Below are positions 1 to 13,400 of a stretch of DNA of 64,000 nt, one piece after another (within the stretch, counting starts at the first letter, position 1; the number at the start of each line of letters is the position of its first letter). A program made the position numbers and the translations under genes. The notes under the pieces are model-generated. The model was not told the origin of the DNA, did not search any database, and saw only the letters and a list, made by a program, of their open reading frames with translations. The stretch is from Owenia fusiformis (lineage: Eukaryota; Annelida; Polychaeta; Sabellida; Oweniidae), in NCBI GenBank assembly GCA_903813345.2, contig CAIIXF020000010.1:5633169-5697168 (forward strand), written 5' to 3'.

Positions 1-66
1 GCCTTGCTATTTGATTTATGACTTGCATTATTGGATATCTTACCAGGTAATAAAGAATAGATGCAT

Positions 67-282
67 CAGGCCCGTAGCCAGGATTTGCCAAGGGGGGGTT
101 CAGTTTTCAAAAATTTCCAGGGAGGGTGTTCACATTTGACAATTTTGGCCCAAATATGGCTAAAATCACTTGAGAATTGCTCAAAATGGTGAAAAACTGC
201 ATGATTTTGAAAGAATTTTTGGCCAGGGGGGGGGGTTTGCCCGAACCCTGCGAACCCTTCCCCCCCTCTGGCTACGGGCCTG
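67..282. mobile_element. Inverted-repeat MITE with a CAGGCCCGTAGCCAG terminus
   Basis: Begins CAGGCCCGTAGCCAG and ends CTGGCTACGGGCCTG, flanked on both sides by TGCAT (62-66 and 283-287), a 5-bp target duplication. The interior has G-runs near both ends. A relative lies at 51720-51905. The termini resemble hAT-type non-autonomous elements. Confidence 0.8.
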
Positions 283-465
283 TGCATACTGTCCTAATGA
301 AAGGGACATATTAACAAATATGGTGTTTTAATAGTCTGATTGTGTGCAAGGCCTAATCAGTTACTGCAACTGAACACATCTTTTGTAATTAAACTTGTAT
401 ATTTTTGAAATTTCTACTAGTGAGGCAAGTTCTTAATAAAGGTAGGACATTTCTTGTAGTTTTTT

Positions 466-1066
466 GTCACCACCAAAATATTATTATGGGCTTGATTTTA
501 GTGATGGCCATTGGTGGGTGGCGGTTGGTGATTGATGTCCGCCATCTGTAACAAATTCTAAAAACTTCCAATAACTTTACAAATACTGTTTTGACTGACT
601 TCAAATCTTTTCAAAATCATCTACATTCTCAGAAGTTCAAATCTGATTTGAGATTTGACCTTCAATGACCTTCTCAAGGTCAAAAAAAGGTGTTTTTCAA
701 ATTGACCAATTTTTTCAAAATCATCTACAAGTTCGCAGAATTTCAAGTCTGACTTTAGATTTGAGATATGACCTTCAGTGACATTCTAAAATTCAAAAAA
801 GGTCGAAAAGGTATTTTCCAACCTGCTTTAAATTGACCAAATTTTTTTAAAATCATCTACACGTTTCAGAAAATTCAAATCTGATTATAAAATTTGAGAC
901 TTTCACCATCAAGGTAAAAAGGGCAAAAAGCTCTTTTTTCAAATTGACCAATTTTTTCTAAAATCATCTACAAGTTCTCAAAAAGTTCAAATCTGACTAA
1001 GATTGGACTCATAATATTGTGAGCAACTAGATGGTGACTTTTTTAATGTTTATGCCTTGTTTATTA
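466..1066 (+). repeat. Long copy of the TGTCACCACC element with nuclear-receptor-type half-sites
   Basis: Starts GTCACCACCAAAAT and ends ATGGTGACTTTTTTAATG before ATGCCTTGTT. The interior repeats a module with AAAATCATCTACA, TTCAAATCTGA and TGACCTTC...AAGGTCA four times. It is an older, shorter relative of 42325-44000, in intron 0/1 of FOCAD. Confidence 0.8.
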
Positions 1067-1331
1067 TCAGCAGTTGTTGTAGTCTATGTCAAATACAGAA
1101 AATTGTATATATTTTGTTGTGCTATGCTTGTTATACTAATTATCTCATGAATTTTCAAAAGTTGACTTTCTATATCTTTTAATAATAGCTTTGTTTGTTA
1201 ACACTAGAAGTGTTTGAGTCCTAAACTTTTTTTGTAGCCTGTGTTTGGCACTTGTTGTTTGGAAGATGGCACTTGACAATCAGTGTCAGTAACAAATGGC
1301 AGGTAGTCATAAATATTGCCTTGTATTCCAG

Positions 1332-1418
1332 GAATTGTGGAGGAATTGTCCAAGCTCTGACAGACTTGCTCATTCTCCAAATGAGAACATCTGTCAATGA
1401 TGGAAGCTATGACAAACG
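1332..1418 (+). CDS. FOCAD: FOCAD exon 1 of the window
   Basis: Follows a TATTCCAG acceptor and ends at CG|GTAAGT; phase 2 in, phase 2 out. It reads GGIVQALTDLLILQM, which lines up with HGLIKAIMHLLQMQ of human focadhesin near residue 100. Earlier exons are upstream of the window. Confidence 0.85.
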
Positions 1419-4400
1419 GTAAGTTAATATCAAAATAATGGTTGTAAGATGTAAATGTAATGTTGAGTTATTACAGGAAGAATTGTATCACATGTACAGT
1501 AAAACCTGAATATATGCATTTAATAAGTTGTGAACATCTCTCAAAAGTTGAAATGGGTCATCTCAAAATGTGATTTCCCAATAATTATTTAGATGTTCTG
1601 ATTCCTTGTGAAATCATCAGGTTAAAACCAGGTCAAAGAAGACCTTAAGTAGTTGACAGTTTTAATTTCTGATGACAGTTTTAAACTTAAGAATAAATAA
1701 GGAGGTGTTTGGGAATTGGCAGTTGGCACTTTGTGGTTGGCAGTTGGCATCTCTAACAAATGGTAGTTGATGACATTTTGCATGTTAAAGCCTCATTTTT
1801 CCTATGCAGGGGATCGCGTTGTTTCGTGATGCCCTGTTTTTCCAATATTGCATTAGTCCAGGTTATTCTCTGCTTCCAGTGGACCACCACATCCTTACAT
1901 TACCGCAGTGGAAAACAAACCTGACATATGGCATTCTCTGCTCAACCACATACGCCATCTATTCACTCATAGTGAAACCAGGTACAGGATTGATCTATAA
2001 TCTCACCACTAACCTAGTAAAAGTTGGGATATAGAGAACCAGTCCAGCAATCCATTAGTTTATTTGGTTGATAATGTTTAAAGAAAACATAGTTCAATAA
2101 GAAAATTTAAATTAGATTTATGTTTTGCAAATCACTTTGAAGCTCCCACTTGATATGTCTTGAGCAATCAAGTATGTTACTATACACGATAATATAATCT
2201 TGTTCAAACTATCTTGTTTGTTGTATTTCAGGATCCGACAAAATGCATTAAAGATTGTTTCTCCATTTGTGAAGTATGCACTCCTTGACCCGAGTTTTGC
2301 AGATGACAAAACACATCTGCGCTATGCATTATGGGATGTTCTACTCGACAACTGTTGCCAGAGCACCAGTGCTGTCACCTATGTAGCTGGAATACTGAAT
2401 GTGCTAGCAGTTCAAGTATGGCATTTATTGTAACTATTATCATTTTAGTTATATTTGTGTTACACCTTTTTCAAGTAAGCAAAAAAGATAACCGTAAAAA
2501 TTGTATAAGGTGTTTTTAGACAGGAGAATTGTGAGATGCACTACACATCTTATCAGGTGAATATAAGTACAGAGTATATTATATAGATTTCATGAAGATT
2601 CTGATAACTTAATTAAGATAATCTTTCCAGTGCTCTACAGAAAAGCATATAGCTGAATATGGGCATCATTTGAAGCGTGTGATATCCACGTTGGTTGGTA
2701 ACTATGGCAACAAGAAGGATCAATGGAAACTACTGAAAGAACTTCTGTATTTGTCACTGTCGACATGCATAAAGATGGACCAACTTGGGATGAATATCTA
2801 TGGAATGGTTTCCTGTTTAAACGATTTGGTGACACAACTTACGGATGAGGTAAAATAAATGAGGGATTCTTCTAGAGTTAAGTTAGAGAGAAAGGAATGA
2901 GTAACATGTCCATTGAAAATGCCCAGTTAACTAGTATTATGTCACTACCAGAAGTGGTGACATATTGTTATATTCTCCAACTTTTTTGTGGACAGTGTTC
3001 GGCATTTGGTGGTTGGTGGTTGGCATCTTTAACAAATGGCAAGTGATGAGATTTTGCATATTAATGCCTTGTTAAAGTAATTCTCATTATAATAATCAGT
3101 TCACAATGTATTTTGTGCAAAGTGACTACTCTTTCTTGAAAAATACTGTCAAAGGTTTGCAATTTATTGTTACAATAATAAACAAATGCTTTATCCACAT
3201 GTTTTATGTTTTATCCACATGTTTTATGCTTTATCCACATGTTTTAGGGGGCTGTAGAAGGAGAGATGTTGCTAGGATTGGCTTCATTAATGCAAAGATC
3301 AATTCCATCTCTGCAAATAGAGATTCTACACATATGTGAGTTAACAATGCCAGCTGTTAAGACATTCATTCATATTCAAATATTGGTGGATCAACCATAC
3401 CAAGCATTAAACTACATGTGTTCTTTCTCATGTAATGTATATATTCTGTATAATGAAAGAAATTATATGTTCACATTCTTTGAACATGAATTTGGTTGCT
3501 ATGGAAATATTATCTTAGCTTAGCTACATCCGCCATTGGATAATTATTTTTAGACCCAATTTGTAGCTGCAATAAAGTTAAGAAGATGATGGTAGAGCAT
3601 TCCCTTTGTCTGTCTTTGCATTTTTTTATTGTTTGTAATTTAAAGCTGCATCTTGAAATAAATTCAATGATTAATAATGACTGAATTAATTTTTAGTGCA
3701 CATGTTAATGGAAAAGTCCACACACCTGAATCCAATACTTCAAGGGTTCTTAGCTGGGCCTATGATTCAGATTGTTGCTATGCCAACACCAGTTACTCCA
3801 GCAACCACAACTAAGAAATTACATCATATAGCAACCAAGATTCTGTCATTGATTGAGTCCAGACTGGAATCTAGCCACACGATGCAGGATTCTTCCCAAC
3901 AAAAGGTTTGTGTGTCTGTAGTTTATGTGCCTACAAATGTGTCTTATATCGACGGCATATAACTATAGATGTATAGTTATAAAGATTACAGAAGGACCAT
4001 TATTCTACAATTTATGAAATCTGTTACGATGTGACATCCCAAATACTGTTTCTCAAAAATGTTGTGAATTATGAAGTCAAATTCAACCATCTCGGTTACA
4101 ATATTAAAAATGAGCCAATGACTAAAAACTGAGAAAATGTTAGATACCTTTTAGAAATAACCTCCAGTTAAAGACATTGGAATGAAACTGGGGAACAACT
4201 CCAGTTGATCCCACCATTTATTTACTCATTGCCCTATCTTGTGTATGAGACTGTAAATATGTTTGTTCTCAGGAAGGAGGCTCAAAATACAGAGGGGACT
4301 ATAGTGTTTTTGGGGTGTACACCCAGCTCACCGAACGACTGTCAGCAGCCAACAACAAGGCCTCTGATTGGCTCAAACATCTAGCTATCACAATCCCTAG

Positions 4401-7400
4401 CTGTAAGAAAATCCCAGATGAGGTTACGTATATTGTGACATCACTTGCGTTGAAGACTGAATGTTTGGACCTTGCAGTTCCAGTTTTACTAGCAATTGCA
4501 AAAGTGGAGCCTACAAAGGTAGTTGTTTATACTACATGTATTATATGTCTTCCCTAAGTAGACATGCACTCCATGTTAATTTAACCTCTTGAATTCCAAA
4601 AATGTGTTTCAGAGCATTTTTTGCCAGTATTTGACATTTACTAGCTGCATACAGTGTCATACATGTACATATATGTGGTGTTCAGTTTAGTGAATGCATT
4701 GACTTTCTTCACATATTTATACATAGGACTTCGTTGCATATATTGGATTAAGTTTGTCAAAGTTTTAGCTCAAAATTCTTTAACAGATTGTCTCATCACT
4801 CTAAATCCGTGTCAAATCTTTTCTGACAAGAATATCTCCTCTTTCTTGGAAATCAAGAGGTCAAGGTTAATGGAATGCCATCTGAGGCTCAACTAAAGAA
4901 AGTTTTGGATAAAATATTGAGTTTATTTTATCTTCCAGGCAGTTGACTTACTCTCTGTGTTCCTGTACCTACTTCACAGACAGAAGACTGCAGCTACCAA
5001 GTATGTCATCCTCTCTGCACTTCCTAGCCTGGCTGTACACAAGGTGAGAAGTCATATTTTGGTTTTTGCATAGTCATAGCCTGGCTGTACAAAAGGTGAG
5101 AAGTCCCATTTTGCTTTTATGCATAGTCATAGCCTGGCTGTACACAAGGTGAGAAGTCATATTTTGCTTTTTTGCATAGTCATAGCCTGGCTGTACATAA
5201 GGTGAGAATTCACGTTTTGCTTTTTTGCATAGTCATAGCCTGGCTGCACATAAGGTGCAAAGTCATGTTTTGCTTTTTTGCATAGTCATAGCCTGGCTGT
5301 ACATAAGGTGAGAAGTCACATTTTACATGTATGCATAGTCATAGCCTGGCTGTACACAAGGTGAGAAGTCACACTTTGCTTTTTTGCATAGTCATAGCCT
5401 GGCTGTACATAAGGTGAGAAGTCACATTTTGCTTTTTTGCATAGTCATAGCCTGGCTGTACACATTAGGTGAGAAGTCACACTTTGCTTTTTTGCATAGT
5501 CATAGCCTGGCTGTACATAAGGTGAGAAGTCACATTTTGCTTTTTTGCATAGTCATAAAATTACTCTTTGTACCTAATCCAACTTCCTTGTGGATGGTGT
5601 TTGGCATCTGGCAGTTGGTGTTCAGTGTCTGTAACAAATGGCAGATGGTGACATTTTGCATATTAATGCCTTCAAAGCTTGTAAGAGAGTGAATTTGTCA
5701 TATGACAAGAAGTGATCCTACCCAGTGCATTCCTCACATAATCCATGTGTATTGGAGAAATAGATCATTGCTTTTGAAAATACCTGTTCATCATTCACTT
5801 TTAAACTATACTTCATGTAACTATGCTGGGATATGCCTCATGATTAGTACATGCACATGTACACCTTTTGGATTTCAGAAATTATTTCTGTAGTCAATTC
5901 TCTCGGACTCCGCTGACTTCCTGATATAGTAGCTAGAAGCTGTGGAACACATAATGCTTGTAACATGTATCTGCCTGTAGTAGAACCATTCAAAGTGATG
6001 AGCCACATTTTGAGTTAAAAACTGAAGCTCTTTCTGTACAAACTTCCCATACGCTGTATTTAGTCATTGTTACTGTAAATATGAACATTCTTTGGCATTG
6101 TCTTTGTATTTTTTATTGCAGTTGGCAATGCGGCCAGCTATGAAAACATTACTGCTTTTGTGCAATGTACCTGACCTGAAACCAACTGGTTTGAGACTAT
6201 TAACATCACTATGGCAACAGCAGGATCGTTGTTTCCCATACCTTCAGCGCCTCTTATTAGACAATGATAATGGTCAAAGGTCAAAGGTGACAGGTGTCAA
6301 TGAGCTCTTATTGTCAAAGGCTGCTTGTATAAGAGACATATGTGTATCTAGGTAAGATTTAATGATGTAGGATTGAAATGTAGTCAACAAGTACTCTATC
6401 ATTTTAAAGAATATGTGTTAAGTATTCTTGCCCTCCGAAGTACTCTCTTATAATTATCATATGAAATGTGTTTGAAAATGGATTCAGCTCATTGTTTGGA
6501 CAAATATGTACCTACAGTATTTATTTCATTTGCCATATTTAATTTGACAATATTTTAATCGAACGGTAATAGCATGTTTGAATGATTTTCTTAATGTAGG
6601 CCACATCAACATGGTGCAGATATGTTGGGTCCACTCTCTAAGATGCTGAACGACTACACTGACACCTGCTATGCCCCTGTTGCTTCACTAGCATTACAAG
6701 GAATACATGCTCTATGTAAATCTGAGGTAATCCAGGTCTTTTCTTTAAAGTCCCCGTCTAAAGTTTGAAAATATTTTTTTATCATTCAGTTACTATTTGT
6801 CAGGACTTAAAAAGTGATTTTAGAGCTTTTTGAACAAAAAAAAATTTTTGAAAGAAAAGTTATGAGCATTTCATTTCTCAAATATTCAAATTTCCCGCCA
6901 TTTTTCAAAAAAAGTTTAGATTTCTTAATCATCAAATATTTCTTAATGCATTTCAAAAAAGATTATCTTTTTAACACCAACGCAAAGATTGAATAAAGGA
7001 TACACTATTTCAATAATAAAATGCCATATTTAATGGGCCACTTCAATGTTTTAGCATATCAAAAATATTTTGAAACATTAGTGATGTCACTAAGGTACCA
7101 AAAACTTTTTTGAAAAAAATTGAAATTTTTTTTCGATGTCAATCTTTTCTAAATATGTTAGACTTTCATAAAAAACCAATGTTGATTGTCTAACCAGGTT
7201 AAAAGGAAGAATAGATTATGTTTTAGATATCATTGTACCATTGGTTTCTATGAGAACTAAAATTTTGAAATGCATTTTTCTCAGAACCATTTTCATGCAC
7301 TGATAAGTTCATTTCTCGCTTATTTATGAATCGATTTTCTTAATTTTTTCGGCAAAAAACATGGGGGGATGAATGCTATTCATTGGTATGAATTGTGGCT

Positions 7401-10400
7401 AATTAGAAGATATGAGATACCTCTAAAAGTTGGTTTTAAATAAATTCACAAATTTTGGAAAAAAAGTCTATCAAAAACCACTTTTTGAAATTAAAAAAAA
7501 AGTTTCACATATCACACTTTGATAACATTGGGTAAGACTACAATATAAGCCAAAGTGCTGTGTTCTCCCTGACTGAAAAATGCGTGGCGCTTGCGCCACG
7601 CACATTGTGGCTGCGCCACGCTGATTTATTGCGCGCCACACATATATTAACAGCGCCACGCATTAGACTTTGACAGAAAAAATTATAGAAATTGAAAAAA
7701 ATCAAAGTTTTAATCACATCAAAATCTCAGCCCGTTTTGCTTGAAAACGATACAAAATGCTCTATGTAGATAAAGAAATGTCTGTACTTACCTTTCTTGC
7801 ACTAAAGAATCTTCTATTTACCTTCTATTTTGATAAAAACAGTTTGATTTGCACAGAAATGAAACATGTTTTTCTAGGTCAGGACTCACAGCCTCCGATT
7901 TTGAAGAGTACTCGATAATTATAGTTGAATTATATTGAAGAAATATGTGGCCACATACTGAAAATTATTTTGTATATTGAACTTTATATTATATTATGGA
8001 AATAAATATTAAATTGAACATTGAATTAAAACAAACCTCTTGAGCATTTATATTGCAACATGGCCTATTGTCATTAAAGTAGATGACTATACAGTGCTAA
8101 ATTTCATTTGTTTTGATGTTATGTAATTACATAACATTAAAATAAATGTTTAGCATATTTATAACAATTGGCTGTTGATGCAAATCATTGAGATTAAGTA
8201 ACGCCGCGAAGCGGCGCCGATTTTTTTTAAGCACGTTTTTGTAAACTTATCACCACCCTAATAATTTTGCCACCACCCATCAATTTTTATTCAAACTTTT
8301 TCACCACTCACTTTTGAAAAATTAGGGAGAACACTGCAAAGTGGTTTAAACTTTATATGGGACCTTTAAAGGTTTGGTATCGATATGGCGAACTGAATTC
8401 AACATTGTTTTTCTCTTAAACCAACTATTGAAAACATTATTGTAAAAAACATGGTCCTTTATGTAATGGTCACTGATAATTATTTAAATATATTTATATA
8501 ACTGTTTTTGTTAACATTTTTTGTTTTTTAATGCGATTGATTTTTTTGATTTTCTACCAATTCGTGACAATGAAATAAAATATCTTTCCAAACTTTGTGG
8601 AACAAAATAGCGTATACAACATTTTCTTAGACCTCTCAATATTATTATTATTATTATAAAGGAAAATTTGGTTGATTTAACAAAAAGTTTTCAAAAAATT
8701 CAAACAAGAACCCCAAAAATAAATAACTTTCCTTTGTACAGTAACAATATTGAGAGACCTAAATATGTTGTGTATATGTCTACGTTTTGTTCCAATGAGG
8801 TTTGGATAGATGTTTCATTTCATTCCGAACATATGATATCAAGAACTAATGAAGTATCCGATGTTTGCCATATCGATACCAATCCTTTAGAAATTCATGA
8901 GATTTAGTCCAAAAATGAATGAAATAAAATGAAATTATTTTCTAATTGAAAAAAAAAGATTTTGGGCAATTTTTGTGTCAAAATAAATTTATTAACATGT
9001 TAGGTTTAATATTTGGTGTACATTATTCTTTTCAAATTTTGATTGTGACAAGCTGACAGTATTATCACCCACAAATGCTACAAATTCAAACTTTTTTTAG
9101 CCCAAACAAGATAACCTGTAAGGTTTTCACTGTTTGACCATTGTCTGTTCATGTTGGCTTCTTCACTTTTGAGGAAAATCAAATTAATTTAACACAACAT
9201 ACTACAGTAAAACCTGTCTAATCTGAATATCACTGGGATGGGCCAAAAATGCCCAGATTGGCAAGTGTTCACCTATGCAGGTTTTTAACATGGCAGATTT
9301 AAAACGGGACTGAAAAAAGGTGTCCACATTGAGAGCTGTTCGGATGAGAAAAGTGTTCAGATATACAGGTTTTACTGTACTTGAAATGCATGTTCAATAC
9401 CTGTACCTTGTATCTCCCAGGTAATAGACATCAGGACAACATGGGCTGTACTTGCCCCAAAGCTGACAAAGGATGACAGGCCGTTGGTACAGGTGGACAT
9501 CTGTAGATTGTTCTCACTTGTTCCGAGCCTCGCTGTGGAGACACAGGAATTTCAGGTAAACAAATCATCCAAGACTATAAAGAATGGAAAATTACATGTA
9601 ATTGAGAATTAGATTAATTAGGTACATGTAAGTTCATAGCAGGGTAAAAGCTAACAATTTAATACACTGTTGAGGATTTTGGATTTTCACTTGAATCATT
9701 GAATTATTGAAAATATTAAACTTTGAAAAACACATGTACATTTTCATTGTAGTTGTATGTATCAAACATGAGCCCTCAATACATGGATCACAATCCGAAT
9801 AAAATGTTTCCTTGTGATTGTACAAAACAAAATTAAATATTATACAACAATAATATATTATACTGTACTGTAACACTGTAATTCAGGACTTTTACTGGGT
9901 AGTAGTTGAGTCTCTATGGAAGTTCACCCTCTCTACAAATGACAAGGTTGTGTCTGCTGCCTATGATGCCCTGGCCCAGTTCCCTGCATCACACTTCAAG
10001 CTGAGTCACCTCCCTGATCAGGTTAGTCCCCACCATTCACCATTCCAAGAAGCCCACAACATGTTTTTGAGAAATTCCTAATACCTCTTTTTAGATTCTG
10101 AATCCAAAGTCTACAGGCAATAGGAACATAACATGTAATTAAGATAAGATATATTTTTAATTTTCTGTAAATAATAAAACATATTGAAATGGATGGGCAG
10201 AAATATACATGTATCTTGTTTACTTTTGCAATGTTTAAATATTGTACAACCTTCCACAAGTGCCACACAAAGCTAATTGTTTGGACCTGTTGTGTTCAGG
10301 TGAAAGCTGAGTACAGCACAGAAGCTGAGGATGATGAAGAAGACAGTGAGAAAATACCTGGGGATTGTTTCATGAAGCTACTCTCAGCCCTTCCTGCTCA

Positions 10401-13400
10401 AGCAAGACCAGGTGGGAGATTAATATATTGGTGGAAATTGAAAGGTCATGTGTTCAAATCCCACAGTCTGTGACTTTTTTCAGCCATTCGCCTGGGATGT
10501 AAATCTGTTGAAATAAGTAATATCATAGTGAATTTATCATTTGTATGAATTCTTCTCATGCAAGAATGTATTTTGACATTGGTCATTTACTGACATGAGA
10601 AATCACTGTCTTGCATTTCTGACACATGACATCAATGTTTACACATTTTCTGACATCATATTTCAGCATTTGTGCATTTTCTGACATCACTTGTCCAACA
10701 TGAGGTAGACAACATGCCACGTGGTGTCCACCATAAACACATCCAGAGACAACAGGTTCTCTCCAGCAAAGACAAGACATTGTCCCGGGTAGCAGAGTTC
10801 ATACTGCAACAACATGAAGGTGGTCCATCTCCAAGTCTACAACCAGCCATAGCAGGTATTACATGTACTTGTATATAAAATAGGAAAATTGCTATTTCTG
10901 GAATAAACAAAAGCATGTTCAAAATTCAAATATTTTGATTGAGGTATACTTTTGAGTATAATTAAGTAAGTTCAAGGAAGGTTGAATGCATTTCTCTATC
11001 TTCTCTCAATGTGTATATTTACATTTACTAATGCAATGTTTCTCAGTATGTTTACATTAATCAATAAAGCAGAACATTTTGAATGTCCCTTGCATATATT
11101 TTCTCCAGCCAGTATGCTATTCTGCTATGACCCTCAAGTAGAGATGGGCAAAGATGGTAGGGTACGAAAGCACTATATCATTTCACATGGTCGCAACTAT
11201 GAGAAGATGCTCCCTGTTTTACTAAATGGTGTCCCCATAGAGTTGGAGAACTGGCATATGATGATGTTGCTGCCACAGGCCTGGGCTGGCTTCATTGAGA
11301 GGTGCTTCTATGCCATGTTTGAGGTGAGTCCAATGGCTTAGGACTCCTACAATGAGTGCCAATAAAAACCAATATGCATTTATATTACATTTCGGATTGA
11401 TTAATACACTGAACAATAAGATAAACATGTACATGTATGATCAATTCTGAGTCTTAATGTAACCCTACTATCACACCAAACTAGTTCTCACTACGTTCTC
11501 GAAAACGGGCTTCAACTGTGTACGAACGGACTGGACGTATTAAGAACCGTTTGGGGTCTATTTACAAACTTCATCGAACGTACTCGAACGGGTAGGTCCT
11601 CTAGAACTTAGACAATGCTCAAAATGTTCTCGTGGTCGTCACGTTCTACAATTAGAACGAGTGACAACGTACTAACGACGAGCTGGACGTACTACGAACG
11701 GAACCGTCGTACTTCAATCCTACTAGGGACGTTTTAACAATGAGTGGAACTGTCCGAGGACGTGTTGAGAACGAGGTAGAACTCATTGCAAACGGGTTTA
11801 AACTGATTAAGAACGTATTTAACACTGCTTATGAACGAGTTAGCAAAAATATAGCTATCACACCAAACAAGTTGCCACTGCGTTCTTCAAAACTGGTTCT
11901 AAACTGTGTGCGAACGGAATGAACGTAGCTGCAACTTTCTAAGGTCTATTTACGAACTTTATGAACATTCTCAGACGGGAATGTGATTTTGGAATTTTGA
12001 ATCGATTCAAAATTCGATTGCGACCATACCGTTCTGGTATCAGGTCATGATGACCTTCTAGACTAAGGGACGCGTTCTACGGCGTTGCACACCGACGTGG
12101 TGCGACCTGAACGAACTGCGAACGAGATGGACGTATTGAAGACTGTTTAAGAACGAAGAAGCTAATTATTTCAGACATATTCCCGACCACAGCCAGATTG
12201 AGCCCGTTTTACGACGTTTTCGTAGGACTGGCAAGAACGGGTAAGAACGAGTTTGGTGTGATAGGGGGGTTAGAGAGCCTCTGATGATGAGTTCAGAAAT
12301 ACAACATAAGAAAATTTGTGGATACAAGGAATGCACATCAGCTATTCCAAGCTTTGACTATTTGAATAAAAGTGTATTGTATGTTTAATTTTTTAGTGTC
12401 GTCAAACTGAACTACAGCAGCAAAGCAAGAGAGAGGACAGCGAAGACTGGGAACAACTGGACAATGATTCTGAAAATGCGTGGATTTGGTAACTCCCTTA
12501 GAAATTGTTCTCTATTAGAACAGAGAGATTAAATATCAACATTATGGAATTATCCAATGCTGATTTATATTAACCTTCACCCAACTTAAAGAATTGTGAT
12601 ATGTTTTTTAAGAAATATTCACATATTATTGAATAAGATTTTGAACAGTTTGATGCTGCCATCTATTTACAGTTACAGCCTTCATTCATACTAATTTCTT
12701 AAACTGTATTTTCAGGGTTAGAGATAAGATATGTGAGATACTTAAGAGAGCATCAAGGTAATTTGTCTTTAGAATGGCCTCGGTGATATCTTTTTAACTG
12801 TGAAAACAGGAGATTCCCATATCTTATATATGTAGTGTATTATGCATTATAGATAAAAGGATAAATACTCATTATTATCATTTTCAATTAAAGTAAGTAT
12901 TAAAATATTGAAAAAAGAGACATCACATACATGTGCCTTGAAGTCCTTGAACGTCATTCTTAAATCGTTTTAGATTGAAAAAATGTGTTGGGTAATTTAA
13001 AATGCATTTAGGCCTTTTTACCAAGAAAAAAACTGATGTTGTCCTTTTGATTTTAAAGCACAATTTTGTCCACTATTTGTCTTGTTTGTTTTCAGAGGAG
13101 CACCTAACTCCCAGGGCAACAGCATCTTGGCATTAGCTGGGCTTTTAACCATTGTGACATCACACACAAGTACGCTTGATGAGAAAGCATTAAAACTTGC
13201 AGATGAGGACAGTGCACATCTTAGCAACAACCATTGGAAACAGATTGTCTGTGATACCATCATGGCCATAGCGGAGCCAGCATATCGGGAGCGATTTAAA
13301 CAAAGGAAGGGCAGTATATTGGTGAGTAAATCTTTAATACTGTACAACACCAATTACTCGGATGCGAGTAGGTAGTTACCAGTTTCGCCACCAGGTGGCT

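Larger units (their letters stand above)
6727..9420 (+). other. FOCAD intron 10: nested repeats, no coding exon seen
   Basis: The 2.7-kb intron has no ORF with splice support. It contains a 773-bp inverted-repeat element (7561-8333), a foldback-like segment (8371-8889) and a pogo-like MITE (9203-9379). The flanking 6.73-7.56 kb is AT-rich with poly-A and poly-T tracts. Confidence 0.7.

Noticed and set aside
1804-2034. Open frame of 76 codons over FOCAD exon 2
   Set aside because: It is out of phase with both neighbouring exons. The other frame matches focadhesin (HPYITAVENKPDIW) and joins both exons exactly.
5026-5562. CRISPR-like regular repeat
   Set aside because: Units are contiguous with no unique spacers, and the context is an animal intron.
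5384-5692. 102-codon + strand ORF after FOCAD exon 8
   Set aside because: Translation of the splice-site minisatellite; not in phase with exons 8 and 9 as a retained unit.
8668-8907. 79-codon + strand ORF in FOCAD intron 10
   Set aside because: It lies in the arm of a foldback-like repeat and has no exon features.
10982-11341. Long 119-codon frame extending upstream of FOCAD exon 15
   Set aside because: Only the part after the TTTTCTCCAG acceptor at 11108 matches focadhesin; the upstream extension is intronic.
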